In this document: one piece after another, positions 23,501 through 36,100 of the stretch | How positions within the stretch are numbered: position 1 is the first letter of the stretch | How the letters are laid out: each line of letters starts with the position of its first letter | Assembly: GCA_964035545.1 (NCBI GenBank) | Contig: OZ037769.1 | Span: forward strand, 9,091,429-9,155,428 | Length of the DNA stretch: 64,000 nucleotides | Direction: 5' to 3' | Origin: Bugula neritina | Lineage: Eukaryota > Bryozoa > Gymnolaemata > Cheilostomatida > Bugulidae | Translations under genes and position numbers: made by a program | Notes under the pieces: generated by a model | What the model was told of the DNA's origin: nothing | Seen by the model: only the letters and a program-made list of their open reading frames with translations | Database searches by the model: none

Positions 23501-25915
23501 AAACACAGTCATCTGAGCTTGTCTATCATCATTTTGCACAACCAATTTTAACCACTGCATTATTTGCAGAAATTTGTACCAATGTGGACAGATTTAAATT
23601 GAAACCTTTTTTTTGTTGGATCTATTTTTGTCTGTATGATTTAGGAGTAGTGTTCAATTATATAGCGTAGTTAACATAGCTAATTAATATTGGAAGTTTA
23701 ATAAAATAATATAAGCTTACCAATGTTTTCCTCAAGCACTTTTCTTTGATCTTCCCAAGCATTAAAAATATAGCATAACCCATGATTGGTGAGTGTAGGA
23801 GTGAAGTCTTGCACGCTGCATGGCTCACTCCCAAATGTACACTAAAACACGCAACTGGAGTAAATGAACTCACACTCTCTGTATACCAACATATGGAATC
23901 ATTATAAAGCTCTCAGGCAGATGTGATTGCAGCCTATACAGCATGTTCATTATAAAACAGTAAACTAGCTGTTAAAGGCTGCAATTACCCTCAAGGTTAT
24001 TTAATCAGTTTGAAAATTTTCATAGACTGTCACCTCTGCACATAGCCTACTAAGACCATGCAGAAGAAGAGAGTGGTTTCTTTGGTAACAATTCATACCT
24101 TGACTAGCATAGATTTAAGCCGGTGTTGTGACATAACATAGAAACAGTACCATCCCCAACTATCTATTTCTCCTGCACTTTGAAGCTCTTCCTTTGCCAT
24201 TCTCTCATAACTTTCTATTAACATGGTTTTATATGTTGTAAGATAGATTGAATCCATAATCAGTTCTATATAAAAGTCTCAAAAGAGATTTTACAAAGGC
24301 CATTCACCTTTTAAATTTTTCAGAAAGTTCAATAATATTATTTTCTTTATTCTAATACATCACACACTAAAAATATTTGAAATTTAAACAGATTTAAAGT
24401 TAAATCTTAACCTTCATTGTACAGGCTATCAATAACTAGCTCCATGATCTCATTTGTTGCTGTTTTCATTAGGAAGTTGTTAGAGCAAATGGTCACAGAA
24501 GGAAACTCTGTAGGAGGAGACACCAGAGGGAGTGGCGGGTTCCAAGATATCTCAGTGGACGAGTCATCTGATTGGTTGATTAAGTTTAACCAGTAAGGTG
24601 GCAGTTCATTGGCTGCATGGCTCATATACCTTGCCTAGAAGAGGTTTGCTTCATAATAACGTACACAATATAACAGTCACCACTCGTTACATTTAGCTAC
24701 TATAAATTATGTATAGAAATATATATACGATAAAAAACATGTATTATTATTCATTTACAAATTTTACATGATGTTAATAATATTTTGCTATACGCTATAG
24801 GCTACAGTCATCATATACCCAATCACCCTACTCTATGCGTGTAGCTTTACGTAAAGTCGTGGCTATTACTTCTCATTCAAACTCTGAAAATGAATACAGT
24901 AGTATTTGAAATATCAGTTTGCATGCTTGTTATGTAAAAAAGGTAATAATAAATCGTCTCTCTATATTTATGTATTTCTATGGAAGTTACTAGCCTACAA
25001 TAAAATATATTCCAATTATGAGTAATATAACAATTAGATATTGTAATTGAGATGTATTTCATTAGCAGCATGTTGTTAGTATATGCTGCATTATTCTTTA
25101 TATAATCAAGATTAAAACCATTCCTTTTAATTTAACATCCGTATGGATTCTTCTATCAATGAGACAAGCTTGCTAACTTATTCTGACATTGGTGAAATAA
25201 ATCATGAAATTGCTTTGAGAAATAATTTACGACTGTCACTGTTAACCATGCTTATCTTTATAATAGCCTAATTTTAATCTAGACATTAATTTATGTTAGA
25301 AAGTGGTACCTGCACTAGAAGTAGTAGCAAAAGAGCAATCAGATAGGTTACTGTATGTAAAATGCATGCAGTCTTTCTCCTTTCTCTATTCACAACTCTG
25401 ATTTTATCAATTTCCTCCAAAATTGCTTCAGTTTTTGTGTTTATTAAAAACTTCTGCAGGGTGGGCAGTCCCCCACTCTCACTGCTACTACTAGCTCCTA
25501 AAATGACACACACACTACACTAAAAAAATGAACATGAATTGAGCTGTTCACCTGCATATTATTTCCCAGCAAAGCATATGCAAAGCAAGTTTCCAGTACT
25601 ACAGTTTATTTATTGGAAATAGGTTAAGGTGATAATTTCACATGACATTAAATCATGGTGGTAGAGTGAATGAGATGTGACTTTACAGTGTTAAATAAAG
25701 AGTAACTACTCAAACTATACAGAGTAGGCTAATTGCTCTCACAATCTATAATCAACTGCACAAAACATACCAGAACCTTCATAAGGCTTCAGCTGTGGAA
25801 AGTCTCCATCATATTCTTCAACTAATTTTTTATTTAAATGCTTTGATAGTGAATTTGCATTAAGATCTTTATCAATGATGATCACAGTTCTACATTGAGG
25901 GTGATGTGAATCCAT
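17551..25915 (-). CDS. DEG/ENaC-family protein lacking a visible second transmembrane helix (10 exons)
   Basis: Degenerin/epithelial sodium channel family member. Minus-strand exons are 25915-25771, 25497-25310, 24634-24412, 24214-24099, 23841-23721, 22676-22531, 21604-21501, 20931-20702, 18796-18632 and 17852-17551. Phases are consistent throughout and give 579 residues plus stop. Residues about 91-111 (from TACILHTVTYL) form TM1. Family landmarks follow: FPSVTICSNNF near 155, FTPTLTNHGLCYIFN, the LTAQQEEYLYL strand, and the cysteine-rich block with CHQECIKRKQVSICNC and the CEKECLTTHNISYS segment. Then YYYWKENLVIINV, which normally directly precedes TM2. Here the frame instead continues into a polar stretch and a weakly hydrophobic tail and stops, so no GxS selectivity filter is seen. 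The usual His-Gly motif before TM1 is also not apparent. The last exon may be mispredicted. Family membership is firm; channel function is doubtful. Confidence 0.85.
19266..20612. mobile_element. Non-autonomous hAT-type element (MITE) in intron 8 of the DEG/ENaC gene
   Basis: Both ends carry the same terminal inverted repeat, CAGTGGTTCCCAACCT on the left and its complement on the right. The element is flanked by a perfect 8-bp target duplication, CTATATGG, at 19258-19265 and 20613-20620. An 8-bp duplication and CAGTGGTTC-like ends are typical of hAT elements. No transposase frame is present. Poly-G runs sit just inside both ends. Removing the nested element at 19582-20349 leaves about 575 bp, a normal MITE size. 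Confidence 0.9.
19582..20349. mobile_element. TTAA-target MITE nested in the hAT element
   Basis: A 768-bp segment begins AGGATTGCTCTATCTT and ends with the reverse complement. It is flanked by TTAA on both sides (19578-19581 and 20350-20353). The related sequence near 27300 lacks the insertion and reads straight through, giving an empty-site comparison. TTAA targets are characteristic of piggyBac-type transposases; there is no transposase frame, so it would depend on one elsewhere. Confidence 0.85.
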
Positions 25916-27129
25916 GGCTCCTCACCAGTGTTCTGTTTTGGGGCCCTAAATGGGCTTCATCATTGTATTACCTCAAGGGGTTTTTTGCCCCTCTTTAAGC
26001 CTGGGGGATAAAAGCAACTTGACATTTAGAGGAATACTGTTGGTCTTATATTCAATGAGATTATGAGTAGAACAGCAACGTATAAACAAAATATAATCTG
26101 CCACATTGTTATTATGTTAGATGCGAGGTTGTCTGCCAGTGTTTCATATATGCAGGCCTACTATATAACAACTCTTCAGAGTAAATATTTAGAAATGACT
26201 AGTCTATTGCAGTAAGTGATTGCTATATTGATGTATAAGCACATATGTATGCAGCAATTTCTTAATTTGAATTTTTCATACAAGGAGCTATAATAATCTA
26301 CAGGAAACACGCCATCTACAAAAACACACCCTAATACAAACTAGCGCTGCTGAGCACAAACACTAAATTCGTTTATTTATCTACACCACATTTTGCAGTT
26401 TGAGTCTAATTCTATATATGCATGTGTCTATTAATCACTCTACCATAACTGCTACTTGTGCTACTGCAAGGAATAAAGCTGAGAAGTTTTAATTGAAAGC
26501 AACAACCAACAGGAACTTTTAGTAGCCATGCAAGCTAATTTCTATGAACTATATGGTGCATACCTGGTGAATATACCTGCTGCACTAATGAATTTAAACT
26601 TGAAAATGCTTTTAATAGTAATACCAATGCTTCCAGGGTTAAACTGAAATTTTGACCAACATGTGTATATATCAAATAATATGGTACCTTTCCCCACACT
26701 CAATGGATTATTAAAAAGAGCCTGCTCTAGTTATCTCCCAACAAATTTTCCAGCTTCTCTCTTGATAGAGTTTGAATTGCACCCCCTTAAGCTACCTTAA
26801 AGCGAGAAAAAAAATTCAACTTGACCTGCGACCCATTTCAATGCTTTGTTGAACAGATTTCAGATAAGTTCAGGAGGATTTCACTAGGGTGGTTAATCAT
26901 TCTGCAATTTGGAGAATTCTAGGTTTTCACAAACAAACTGTACCCGCACATAGCTAACGAGGCACTAAACATGTCGGTGCCATCTAGCATCACCTACCTA
27001 TGTGAGGTGGGGTTTTATTCAATAAACTTACACAAGTTTATAGTTGTCATTCCTGATGAAAAGGGTTTTTTTGTTAAATTGAGCTAAGGACTTATTTAGA
27101 TGGGGCACAGGAGCAATTATGACTGGATG

Positions 27130-27228
27130 CTCTTTCTAGCATCACCAATGGCCTTTGTCGGGGTTTGAACCCATGACTTCGTGCTTACTGGGCAAACGCT
27201 CTAACCCCCTAGACCACAGCTGCTTCCA
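27130..27228 (-). mobile_element. tRNA-derived SINE head
   Basis: The minus strand reads as a tRNA-like RNA polymerase III promoter: an A-box-like GGTCTAGGGGGTTAGAGC and a B-box-like GGGTTCAAACCC at normal tRNA spacing. The 5' and 3' acceptor arms do not pair as in a true tRNA, and the sequence sits within repeat DNA. A SINE head is more likely than a functional tRNA gene. Confidence 0.6.
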
Positions 27229-27602
27229 TGCAGTGGGGTACTATTCAATGCTAACCATTAAAAACAAAAACTGCCTTGACCTGCAGAGTGATTTAATATG
27301 TGCCCTGTCAAAATCATAACCAGGCTTTCGCAAGCTGGCACAAAAATGTCAGCTGCAGCCATTGCATTAATAATTAATTGAACTGCTCGGTGTTTTATAC
27401 ATGCCTAATGTAAATATGTAATTATTACTTTCATCATATTATTATCAAATATAGGTTATAGAACAAATTAATAAACTTCATTAAAATAAATTAATAAGAA
27501 GTATTTTTTGTTTACTTAAGTATTTATGTAAATAAATAAAGTAAACTTACGTTCAGAAGATCACTGTAGCCTGGAAATTAAAGGAGTAGTAGATAGTGAA
27601 AA

Positions 27603-27690
27603 ATAATTGCCTCCACCGGGATTCGAACCACAGACCTCCAGCTTGCAAGCAGGCTCGCTAACCAGTCACATGACAGGGGCTGCTGGGAAA
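27603..27690 (-). mobile_element. tRNA-derived SINE head, second family
   Basis: The minus strand contains GACTGGTTAGCGAGC as an A-box and GGTTCGAATCCCGG as a perfect B-box, with a CTTGCAAGC segment in the anticodon-arm position. An AT-rich tail follows. The aminoacyl-acceptor arms do not match each other, favouring a tRNA-derived SINE over a tRNA gene. Confidence 0.6.
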
Positions 27691-28680
27691 ACTCAACACT
27701 ACAGTGCCAACTAAAGCCTAATTTATGTAATTCAAGATTTTGATGTTCACTGCTAAGTTAGATTTCGTTACCTGTGGTAGCGCACACCTTTCATGTTGGG
27801 ATTTTTTTCCTTGCCAGCTGATTTTGATCTCAGAATGGCAGGAGCTGGATCTCTATATATATACTAATCGAACTTTTTCAAGTAAACCCAATTGTCTCAT
27901 AAAGTAGGTCAACAAGCTTAATAAGATCTACAGCTGAGGTTGTCGCAATTAAGGACTGACAAAACATTAAGTCTTTGCCAGGCGAATACCTATCATACAC
28001 CAATAATAGAAAAATATTAGCTTTATATGTGGAGAAATTAAGTTGCATCAGAAAAATTAGATTCAATAACTTTAGCAATTACACATTCAATATTGCTGCA
28101 TCGTGTAAATGTATCTATTGGAGAACAAAGGGAGAGCTCAAAAAGCTGTGAAACGTTAAAAAAATGGTTGGAAATCAGTGGTCTAAACTTTAGCTGCCTA
28201 GTATGTATGAAACATTAGCTTTGTTTTGTAGTACCCAAAGATTTAAAGTTAATAGATCACGCTGATAGTACCTTGTCATTTGTCACAGATCGTTGTAGCT
28301 GAGTATCTTTGATGAAGAGTTACAGCCTCCTTGCAATATGGCTTCTAAAAAACAGAACGATCAACGCTGCGATCAAAAGTATTTAAATTTACGCGCCATT
28401 TATTTTTAATGTATACCAACGAGCATAGTACAATATCGCGCGAGTTGTTATACGAGGGGGCGGGATACAGAATAATGTTATCAATATTAAATTATGCAAT
28501 GCAAATATACGGTTGCGCATTCATGATTAGTAAGGTTTGCAAAGGTGGTCTGTATACGCTGCAGGTATGATCTATGCTCTATAGATTTAGTGATTTATAA
28601 CAATAAAATACAGTAGAACAGTTTACATTATTAGAATTAACAGTTAACCACTGGGTTGGAAGGTAAACTGAAACTCGGCT

Positions 28681-29150
28681 GTAATCTAGTACTAGTAGTA
28701 GTAGTGGTACAAACCCTAGCAGTAGCTCAAGCTGTAGTACTAGTTACTCCTACTCATACTCATACTGATACTATAACTATGACTATCAGTATCAGTATGC
28801 AGTATCACTATCAGTGATAGTGGTAGTGATACTGCCTAGTGGTACTGTCACTGGTTTACCGTTTAGCATTTATTGTTTAAGTTTACCTGTTAGTGTCAGT
28901 GTGTGAACCTAAGGCTAAGGATTGGAGTTGAGTTTGAGTTCAAATCTTTTTCTAGACTGGAGAGTTTTGGCAAGGCTGTCGTTTACTACTACTAGTACTA
29001 CTAGTAGTAATAGTACTAGTATCACGACCCTAATTGCTCATCATTATGATCATGATGTTCATTATAATTATAATCGCTGGTATGATTATAATGATAATCG
29101 TAATGATGCCGTGATGGTGTTTGCATTCATGATTGACTTTGATATTTAAA
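28681..29150. repeat. Imperfect ACT/AGT trinucleotide-rich tract
   Basis: Interrupted runs of AGT, ACT and TCATAC-like units, including a near-palindromic CTACTAGTAC stretch around 28990. The plus-strand frame across it is biased to Ser, Thr and Tyr because of the repeat and has no domain. No gene is called. Confidence 0.7.
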
Positions 29151-29543
29151 ACTTTATTCAATTTTTTAAAAAAAGCTCATGTCTTCAATTGCAAGCATAT
29201 TATTATAATTATACCAAATTTATAGTTATAATATTAAATTTGATTGCTGTTGTGTTGATAGTTTCAATATGATTAATAAGTAAATGATAATATTTATATT
29301 ATTGAATTTAATATACTTATAGTTAATAATAGATAATCCTGTAGAGACAGTGAAACTAAATATGATAGTATTAGTTTATATCATTATACTTATTATCATG
29401 GTTATTTATTGAATTATTTTTATTATTAATGCATTTATGATTAAATTACTTGGATGAATTTATAGATTAAAATGCTGTCTCACTCTCTAAGTCAGATAGT
29501 CATAAAGTATTAAAACATAAAAAAGCCAAAAATATGTAAATAT

Positions 29544-29949
29544 TGTAGTAGTTTTCGGTAACTAGTTCTGAATTGTTTTCTCCTTTTTTTCGTTTTATAA
29601 TAATACTTTCTTATGTCGAGTACTTTCATGTGAGTAGATCATCGGCCGAAGTTTGGCATTTTCGGAGTTCCGGAAGCGCGATCGGCTCGAACATTGGTCA
29701 TTTCGGGCACCGGAACTCTGAGGTTCGGCCAACGATCGGACCAGCTTTTAGAAGGGAATTTTTGCTAATATATAATATATAAGGGGGTGAGCGCAGAGTT
29801 GTTTTTCATCTACTACCAGAGCTCGCCCAGGACACATCTAGAAGAATAATAAAAACGTTATCATTTCATGCTTGAACAACTCTTGTTGTTTACTAGTAAT
29901 ATGCTATGCTCATTGCTTAGTCTATTTCACAACCACGCAAAATACTACA
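29544..29949. mobile_element. Solo LTR (406 bp)
   Basis: The segment starts TGTAGTA and ends TACTACA, the inverted 5'-TG...CA-3' form expected of an LTR. Inside, on the plus strand, are a TATA-box region (TATATAAGGGGG near 29780) and a downstream AATAAAAACG polyadenylation-like signal, in LTR order. Flanks are a 4-bp duplication with one change, ATAT (29540-29543) and GTAT (29950-29953). A related repeat near 32230 has the uninterrupted site GTAAATATATCAC, exactly what removal of the LTR plus one duplication predicts. No internal retrotransposon sequence adjoins it, so it is a solo LTR, presumably left by LTR-LTR recombination. Confidence 0.8.
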
Positions 29950-31581
29950 GTATATCACATGGCATGATAGTTGTGTGTTTGGGTAAAAACAACAAAAGTA
30001 AAACACAACAGTCACAATAATAATGTAATGTCACTCCACCATTGAGCATATTAATGAGTTACAGATATAAGATAATATCTGAGCTGTTAAAAGTCAAAGG
30101 ATTGGTTGAATAAACACAAATATCAACACCTTCTCTTATTTCTAGTAACAATGGACAGCGAATTCGGATATTTAAGAGCTGATCACTTTTATAGAACTTA
30201 CATAGGGCCTAATTCTGGTCAATAAATGTAGGGTATATCAATCAGCTAAACAAAGTTTTATCCATCATAAAGTCCCGGTTGAAGTTGTTTGCTCTATGTA
30301 GCCGTTATAAGTAGCATCCGTGCTGTGGTGATAATATCCGGATGGTTGTTTAGTGACATCTTCTTGGTGTAGTGTGTCATGATACTTTGAGCAGCTCATT
30401 CTCATTGGGTATAGGGTGTTACTTGTACCTGGCTAAGGTTTTGATTGACTGTCAGCACCATGTTGTTGAATCTGTTTTAGATACAAGTCTACTCGACTGC
30501 GCCTAAAAATTTTACCAATAGAGTCACTTAATATAGAATATAATCTGCCTTGATGTAATTTCAGGTGGTGCCATCTTATCTTTATGTTGGGTGTTTTTTA
30601 GATAAGTGCATATGATCCAATTGGGAGTGGTCTCAGATATTTAGCAGATTTATTGCAGTTAGTTTGTGTGATCAAATTTTTGGCCAATTTCTTTGAAAGT
30701 TTTTTTATGTTTGCCATTTCTTGTAGGCAATGCAGACCTGGTAGACTTCCAATATTTTTGCAGAGCTAGTGGCCATCCCTGCAGTTAGAGTTTTTCTAAA
30801 TTTCAGTAAAGCTAGGAACTTCTCTTCATCTTTGCTGCTGCTTCAGCGTTGCTCTTTGACTGAGCATGTTCTGGAAAGATTTTAGTCATCAACTTCACAC
30901 TTACAGAAAGTTAATTTTGGGTTTTGGTAATCAAACTATATTCCTATTTTACTCCCAGTGGTTGTCAGTTCATCATGGTGCAATGGTGTTTCTTTTAATT
31001 AGCTGGGGGTAAATAAATTGCTCATGACACACATTGGTGGTTATGTAATGGGATACCATTCTATTTGATTAACTGAGGTCCTTTATAAACTACTTTGTCC
31101 AAAGTTGTATGTTGTCTCAAGAATGACAAAATGATTTGTGATTGTCCAGTACTTTTAATGGTTTTGATTACCAACTTTTCGTGATTATGCACTGAACTGC
31201 TTGCAGTTTTTAGATCAGCAGTAGTTGCTTCTTAATGTCTTAGCTAGTCTGATTGGCGATTGCGATTTCCTGTTTGTGGATTGTTTATGTAGAAGTCAGG
31301 AAATATTTGGAATTACATTTAGATTTTATTTTTCAGTGCATAGTTGAGATAGCATGCATGTCTCCTGTAATCTCCTGAATTCTACGTTTGTACTCAATCT
31401 CTGCTGGATATTTTTTGCTGATCTAGAAACATAAACTGCAGCCTTTTTGGGCTTTCAGTAATGATTTGTTAGGTATAGTTATAGGTGATTCAAAGTCTGT
31501 GTGAATCAATTTGTTGAGATCTCGAGTTTCCAACACATATTAGCAAAAGCAATGACTAGTAACTTAATTTTATTGGCATGT
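29950..31581. other. Spacer, no gene recognised
   Basis: The first 100 bases belong to the repeat interrupted by the solo LTR and match 32230-32310. The stretch from about 30250 to 31500 is less AT-biased and less repetitive than its surroundings. It has broken open frames on both strands and could be a decayed element, but I recognise no domain. Confidence 0.4.
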
Positions 31582-32001
31582 GGGTCATTTTACTTAATTT
31601 AGTATACACTGGAAATCTCCAGCTTTTAGCCATTTTTTACAATATAGCTGCTAATGAACATGGGTTTTTGCCCAAAACTAGTTAAATGTCAATCAACACC
31701 CATAAATAATCAAGGTTCTTTTTAATTTTGATTGATTTTCCATGTTTTTTCCTAACTTTTCAGCTACTTTTGATGGCAGACCATACGAAAAACCCATAAT
31801 GGTCTGCAATCAAAATTAGCTGAAAAGTTAGGAAAAAACATGGAAAATCAATCAAAATTAAAAAGAACCTTGATTATTTATGGGTGTTGATTGACATTTA
31901 ACTAGTTTTGGGCAAAAACCCTTGTTCATTAGCAGCTATATTGCAAAAAATAGCTAAAAACTGGATATTTCCAGTGTGTACTAAATTAAGTAAAATGACC
32001 C
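31582..32001. repeat. 420-bp near-perfect palindrome (fold-back element)
   Basis: The left arm (31582-31784) and right arm (31799-32001) are reverse complements over about 200 bp, with roughly ten mismatches that I could count. The loop is only about 14 bases. Both ends read GGGTCATTTTACTTAATTTA outward-in. This is the form of a fold-back MITE. A clear target duplication was not found and no frame is present. Any transcript would fold into a long hairpin. Confidence 0.9.
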
Positions 32002-33158
32002 GTGTATTTATTCTTACTTGTAAATAAACTTCTTCCTGTGTTCACCATGGGTTTGCCTTGTCGTGTTAGAGCTGCTTTTAATTTTGCACAAATATATGTT
32101 CATTTATTTAAAGGTATTACCAAGTTGAAAATATTGAGCAGGCTTAAATTCTTATAACTTTTTAATGTAGTTAGAATTTTGTCTCACTTTTTAAGTCAGA
32201 ATGTCTATTAAAATATTATATCAACATGATATGTAAATATATCACGCAACATAATAATTGCGTGTATGAGTATAAACAACAAGAGTAGAATACCCTAAGC
32301 ATGATGTGCGAGTCAAACATCAAACTTGAGCGCTTTCAGATTGTTAATGCATAGCGGTAGTTTTAGGCCCTCCTCAATGATCATTCAGAAACCATTACTT
32401 GGGTAATTACCCAGTCCTGGGTAACTACAGTAGTTTTACTACATTCTTGAAATGGGAGAACAACTAGTGATGGAACATGTAGTTACCCTCAGAATGCATC
32501 AATTTATCAGCTCATGAAAGGCTCTTTGGTGTAGCAAAAGTTCAGTAATTCATGAATTGATCCCAGTAAAATATCCTCCAAATAGCTTACAAATTGTTTT
32601 AAAGACCGTATATTAACAGTTATAATTGTGTGATTGGTTGAATTAAACTCAAATATTTATAATATTTCTTCTTATCCCTAGGTTTAGATTAGTCTTATAG
32701 TTAAAAGTATAGTACATAATGGTAATGGTATAAGTAATGTATCTGGTAGTGATATTACCTATGTAATAGGAAGGGGTTAGTATCACTCTGTGGGCTCTTA
32801 GCTTTTAGTGTAATTTGAAGTCTTGGGTTTGGGTAATTGTATACATGCATGCGTGTGTGTATGTAACTTTAAGCATGTTTATCTAGGTTTTAATTTGCTT
32901 CAGTTCTTCACCTAATAGTAGTACTGGTGAGATCAGTATTAGTAGGCATGGGTATGATACTTGGCTAAAGGAAGAAGCTTGTTGACTCCCATTTATTAAG
33001 ACACTTACTCATTCATTGTGACAGTGAATGCCAGAGACACTCTGACTATGCCATTAACACTATTTTAGCACCAACTCTCAATACAGTGTTGCAATTTATA
33101 TTGTCATTGTGATTGCAGTTTCTAGTTCCTACATGAAAGTAACACCGGTCCTACTTAG
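32002..33158. other. Upstream region of the carboxylesterase gene
   Basis: AT-rich spacer. About 32160-32310 is the uninterrupted paralogue of the repeat carrying the solo LTR. The promoter and 5'UTR of the esterase should lie in the last few hundred bases, but no specific element is evident. Confidence 0.4.
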
Positions 33159-36100
33159 TTGGCACCATCAATAGCAATACCGAGACGGAGTGAACTCAAA
33201 ATGAGACTATACATGTTTTCCATCATACTCTTTCTATCAGAGGTAGCAGAGACAATTGACATAACGTCAGCTACTCAAAGTTCTGCATTTACTGCCAGCG
33301 TAACTCTAAGTCATGGTGGCTCACTGAGAGGACTGACTACTGTATTTCAAAGTGTGCCAGTAGATGTTTTCTTAGGTAAGACTTGTATTCCAAATATGCA
33401 CTCAGCATGTTGTCTTGTAATACTGTTACGGAGTGTGCTTGTCAGTTGTCAATATAACTATGAATATAGTATTAGACATTAATAATGATAAATGTCCACC
33501 TTTTATATGGCTCCTAGTTTTGACAGGCTCTTTTAATTCACTCTATTACTGTTAAAATTGGCTGCGTCTTCATCTCCTTCTTCACAGGCATGTTCAGACC
33601 ACTCTAACCTTCTACACCTCATCACATCTTTCATTAGCATTATTCTCACTTCTAATGTTATTTACTTGTTTATTTAATCTTCCTTTACACCTTTTTTAAT
33701 ATATCTAGCATAATGTTTTTGGACTAGACTGCATTAACATATGCCAATGTAGAATTTTCAAATTGACTAGTATCTTTTCATCACAGTGTGATCGAAAGTG
33801 TAATTTATACCATTTTTTCTTTGCCTCAGTATGTTGAGTTCAACCTCTTTCCCCATCCCCCTCTTGGTGAATAGCCCTGCTGAGATATTTCTACGGAATA
33901 TACCTGAGAATAAATTTCTCTATCTCATAGTTGCACTTCTTTACATCCCGATGTTGCCAACTTCTGCTGTTGTTTGTGAATATTTTAACTTTGTTCTGCT
34001 CAGTTTCAACCTGACTCTCTCTCTATCCTCTCTCTACGCTGCAGAACTCTTTCCCAATATTCTCAACTGTTATAATATAGAACGAAATCTTCCACACTGT
34101 AGGTTCATCTATAGGATCTAGTGAATTCTATTAAGAGTTATTCACAGGTATCTGTCATATTCTACCATTCCATCATATTAGCTATGTCTCTATGTGCTCG
34201 CTATTGCTATTGTCTTCTTTTTAGTCAATTTTTAGGTATTAGATATGCAAAGCCACCCATTGGCGAGTTGAGGTTTAAGAAACCCGAACTGTTTCCTTTT
34301 TGGGAAGGAGTGAAGAATGCCACTAAAATCGGGAATAAGTGTCCTCAGCTTGGACCTGGTAGGTGTTATTGTATAACGTATTCAGCTGTTGGTTATTGAA
34401 GTTCTTCATTTTTCTATTTCTAGTTTTTACTTTTATTGATTTAATTTTCTTGGTCAGACAGTATAGAATAAATTTTTATATTAATATATAGAGCTTCCCA
34501 TTACTACTATTTTGACCTTTCAATCTGTCGTTACATCTGAAATTTGGTTTCTCGTTTACTGGTGTATATATAAATCTGACAATTCTGGAACAAAACTTCG
34601 ATTGAGTAAAATACGATGTTTTATGACTAGTTTGCTTTCATGCACAACTTTGACAATTTTGTTTTCGTGCAACACAAAGTTTTATGTACTGTGAATTTAT
34701 ATTTTGTGATGTAGGCAGGTAAAGATTTTCAAAAGAACAATATTCCATTCACAGATCATACTTCCTATCACCATTGCATTTTCCTGGTGCACATATTAAT
34801 GTATTATGTAATTTTGCTGTTTGAAATTTTCTGTTACCATATAAAACCTTTAATTAAATGTTGCATTTTTGAATCTTGTTTTACTATTTTTCAAATCACT
34901 GCTATAGTTGGTTTTTGCAAGGCATGCTTATAGGACATAGACGGTCTTCACCGTCTAGTCTTTATTCTTGTATTTTTAACTCGCATTGCTTTAAATGTGC
35001 GTATTGTATTAAGGGTCATATTTTTATTAGGCCTTCAACGGTTTCAGGTAATATAATGACTACTTTTTAGGTGGAGTGGACGGAAGTGAAGACTGTCTGT
35101 TTATGGATATTACGGTGCCACGACAAGGGCCACCAGGGGAAAAGAAAGCAGTTATGGTGTGGATACATGGTGGTGCTTTCTCATTCGGTGCTGGCTCTAC
35201 ATTCATTGGTACTCCGTTGGCAGTAATGGGGGATGTTATTATGGTAACATTCAACTACAGATTAGGAATGTTGGGGTTTCTTTACGATGGGCTAGGTATG
35301 TGTAGTTATACTACAACAAATATATATTTTTTGTTGTGGTCACTGGTCAGTAATTTTTTGCAAAGTTTTCTCAAAATTCTGAATTTTTTGCTAAAAAATG
35401 TATTTCTTAGCAAATATTTTATTTTTGATTGAGTAGCTACAGTTTCAATACCTTATCCTTTATTGATATGTACTGCTACTCCTTCATTTACCAAATATAT
35501 GTGGTAGCAGAGTTATGAGCTGTGTGTGTGTGCCTTTAAGTAACCTGATGTTCAGGACAGTGCTATGACTAACAGGAACTGGAAACTATGGTCTCTGGGA
35601 TCAAAGAGCTGCGCTGGTGTGGGTTAAGCAGCATATTGAGAGGTTTGGTGGAGACCCGAACAGAGTGACCATCTTTGGCCAGTCTGCAGGTGGAGGAAGT
35701 GTGTCAGCACAGATTGTGGGTCAGCATAGCGAGGGGCTGTTCAAGAGAGCCATTACTCAGGTAGGAGTAAACTGGTGTTATTTTAATATTCAACTTTATC
35801 TATAAAACTTTGTATTTTTACAGCATATTTTAGCCATGTTTTTCTAGTTGAAACTGCTCAAGTATATAATAATTATAGATACTTTTGCAAAGTATAATTA
35901 CTATCTATTGTTGACCAATATAATTTAAGAGCAAACAATGAAATTTAAAAGTTGAAATTGTCATATAGAAGCACTATTGCCTGGTTTACCAAAAACCCTG
36001 GCAACCTGAAATTATGCATGTGTGTTGTAGTATTCAGCATAAGGATACTAAGATTCAGTTCTAAAATTTATGTGATAACCCTGCCAGGTGCAGCAATGGA

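Larger units (their letters stand above)
25916..28680. mobile_element. Repeat-derived spacer with a second, decayed hAT-MITE-like copy
   Basis: Two blocks resemble the interior of the hAT MITE at 19.3-20.6 kb. About 26360-26450 matches about 19420-19505, and about 27255-27405 matches about 19520-19577 joined to 20350-20410. Between them lies roughly 800 bp of inserted sequence that includes a tRNA-like SINE head. The outer ends are diverged. A TIR-like end (TGGTTGGAAATCAGTGG) occurs near 28165, and a possible start (CCAGTGTTCTG) near 25926, but I cannot show they belong together. No coding sequence is supported. Confidence 0.5.

Noticed and set aside
27603-27690. Functional tRNA gene
   Set aside because: A and B boxes are good, but the acceptor arms do not pair and it lies in repeat DNA, so a SINE head is preferred.
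28922-29149. Plus-strand Ser/Tyr/Asn-rich frame as a gene
   Set aside because: It is a consequence of the ACT/AGT trinucleotide tract.
29573-29782. Plus-strand 69-codon frame as a gene
   Set aside because: It lies entirely inside the solo LTR and has no recognisable domain.
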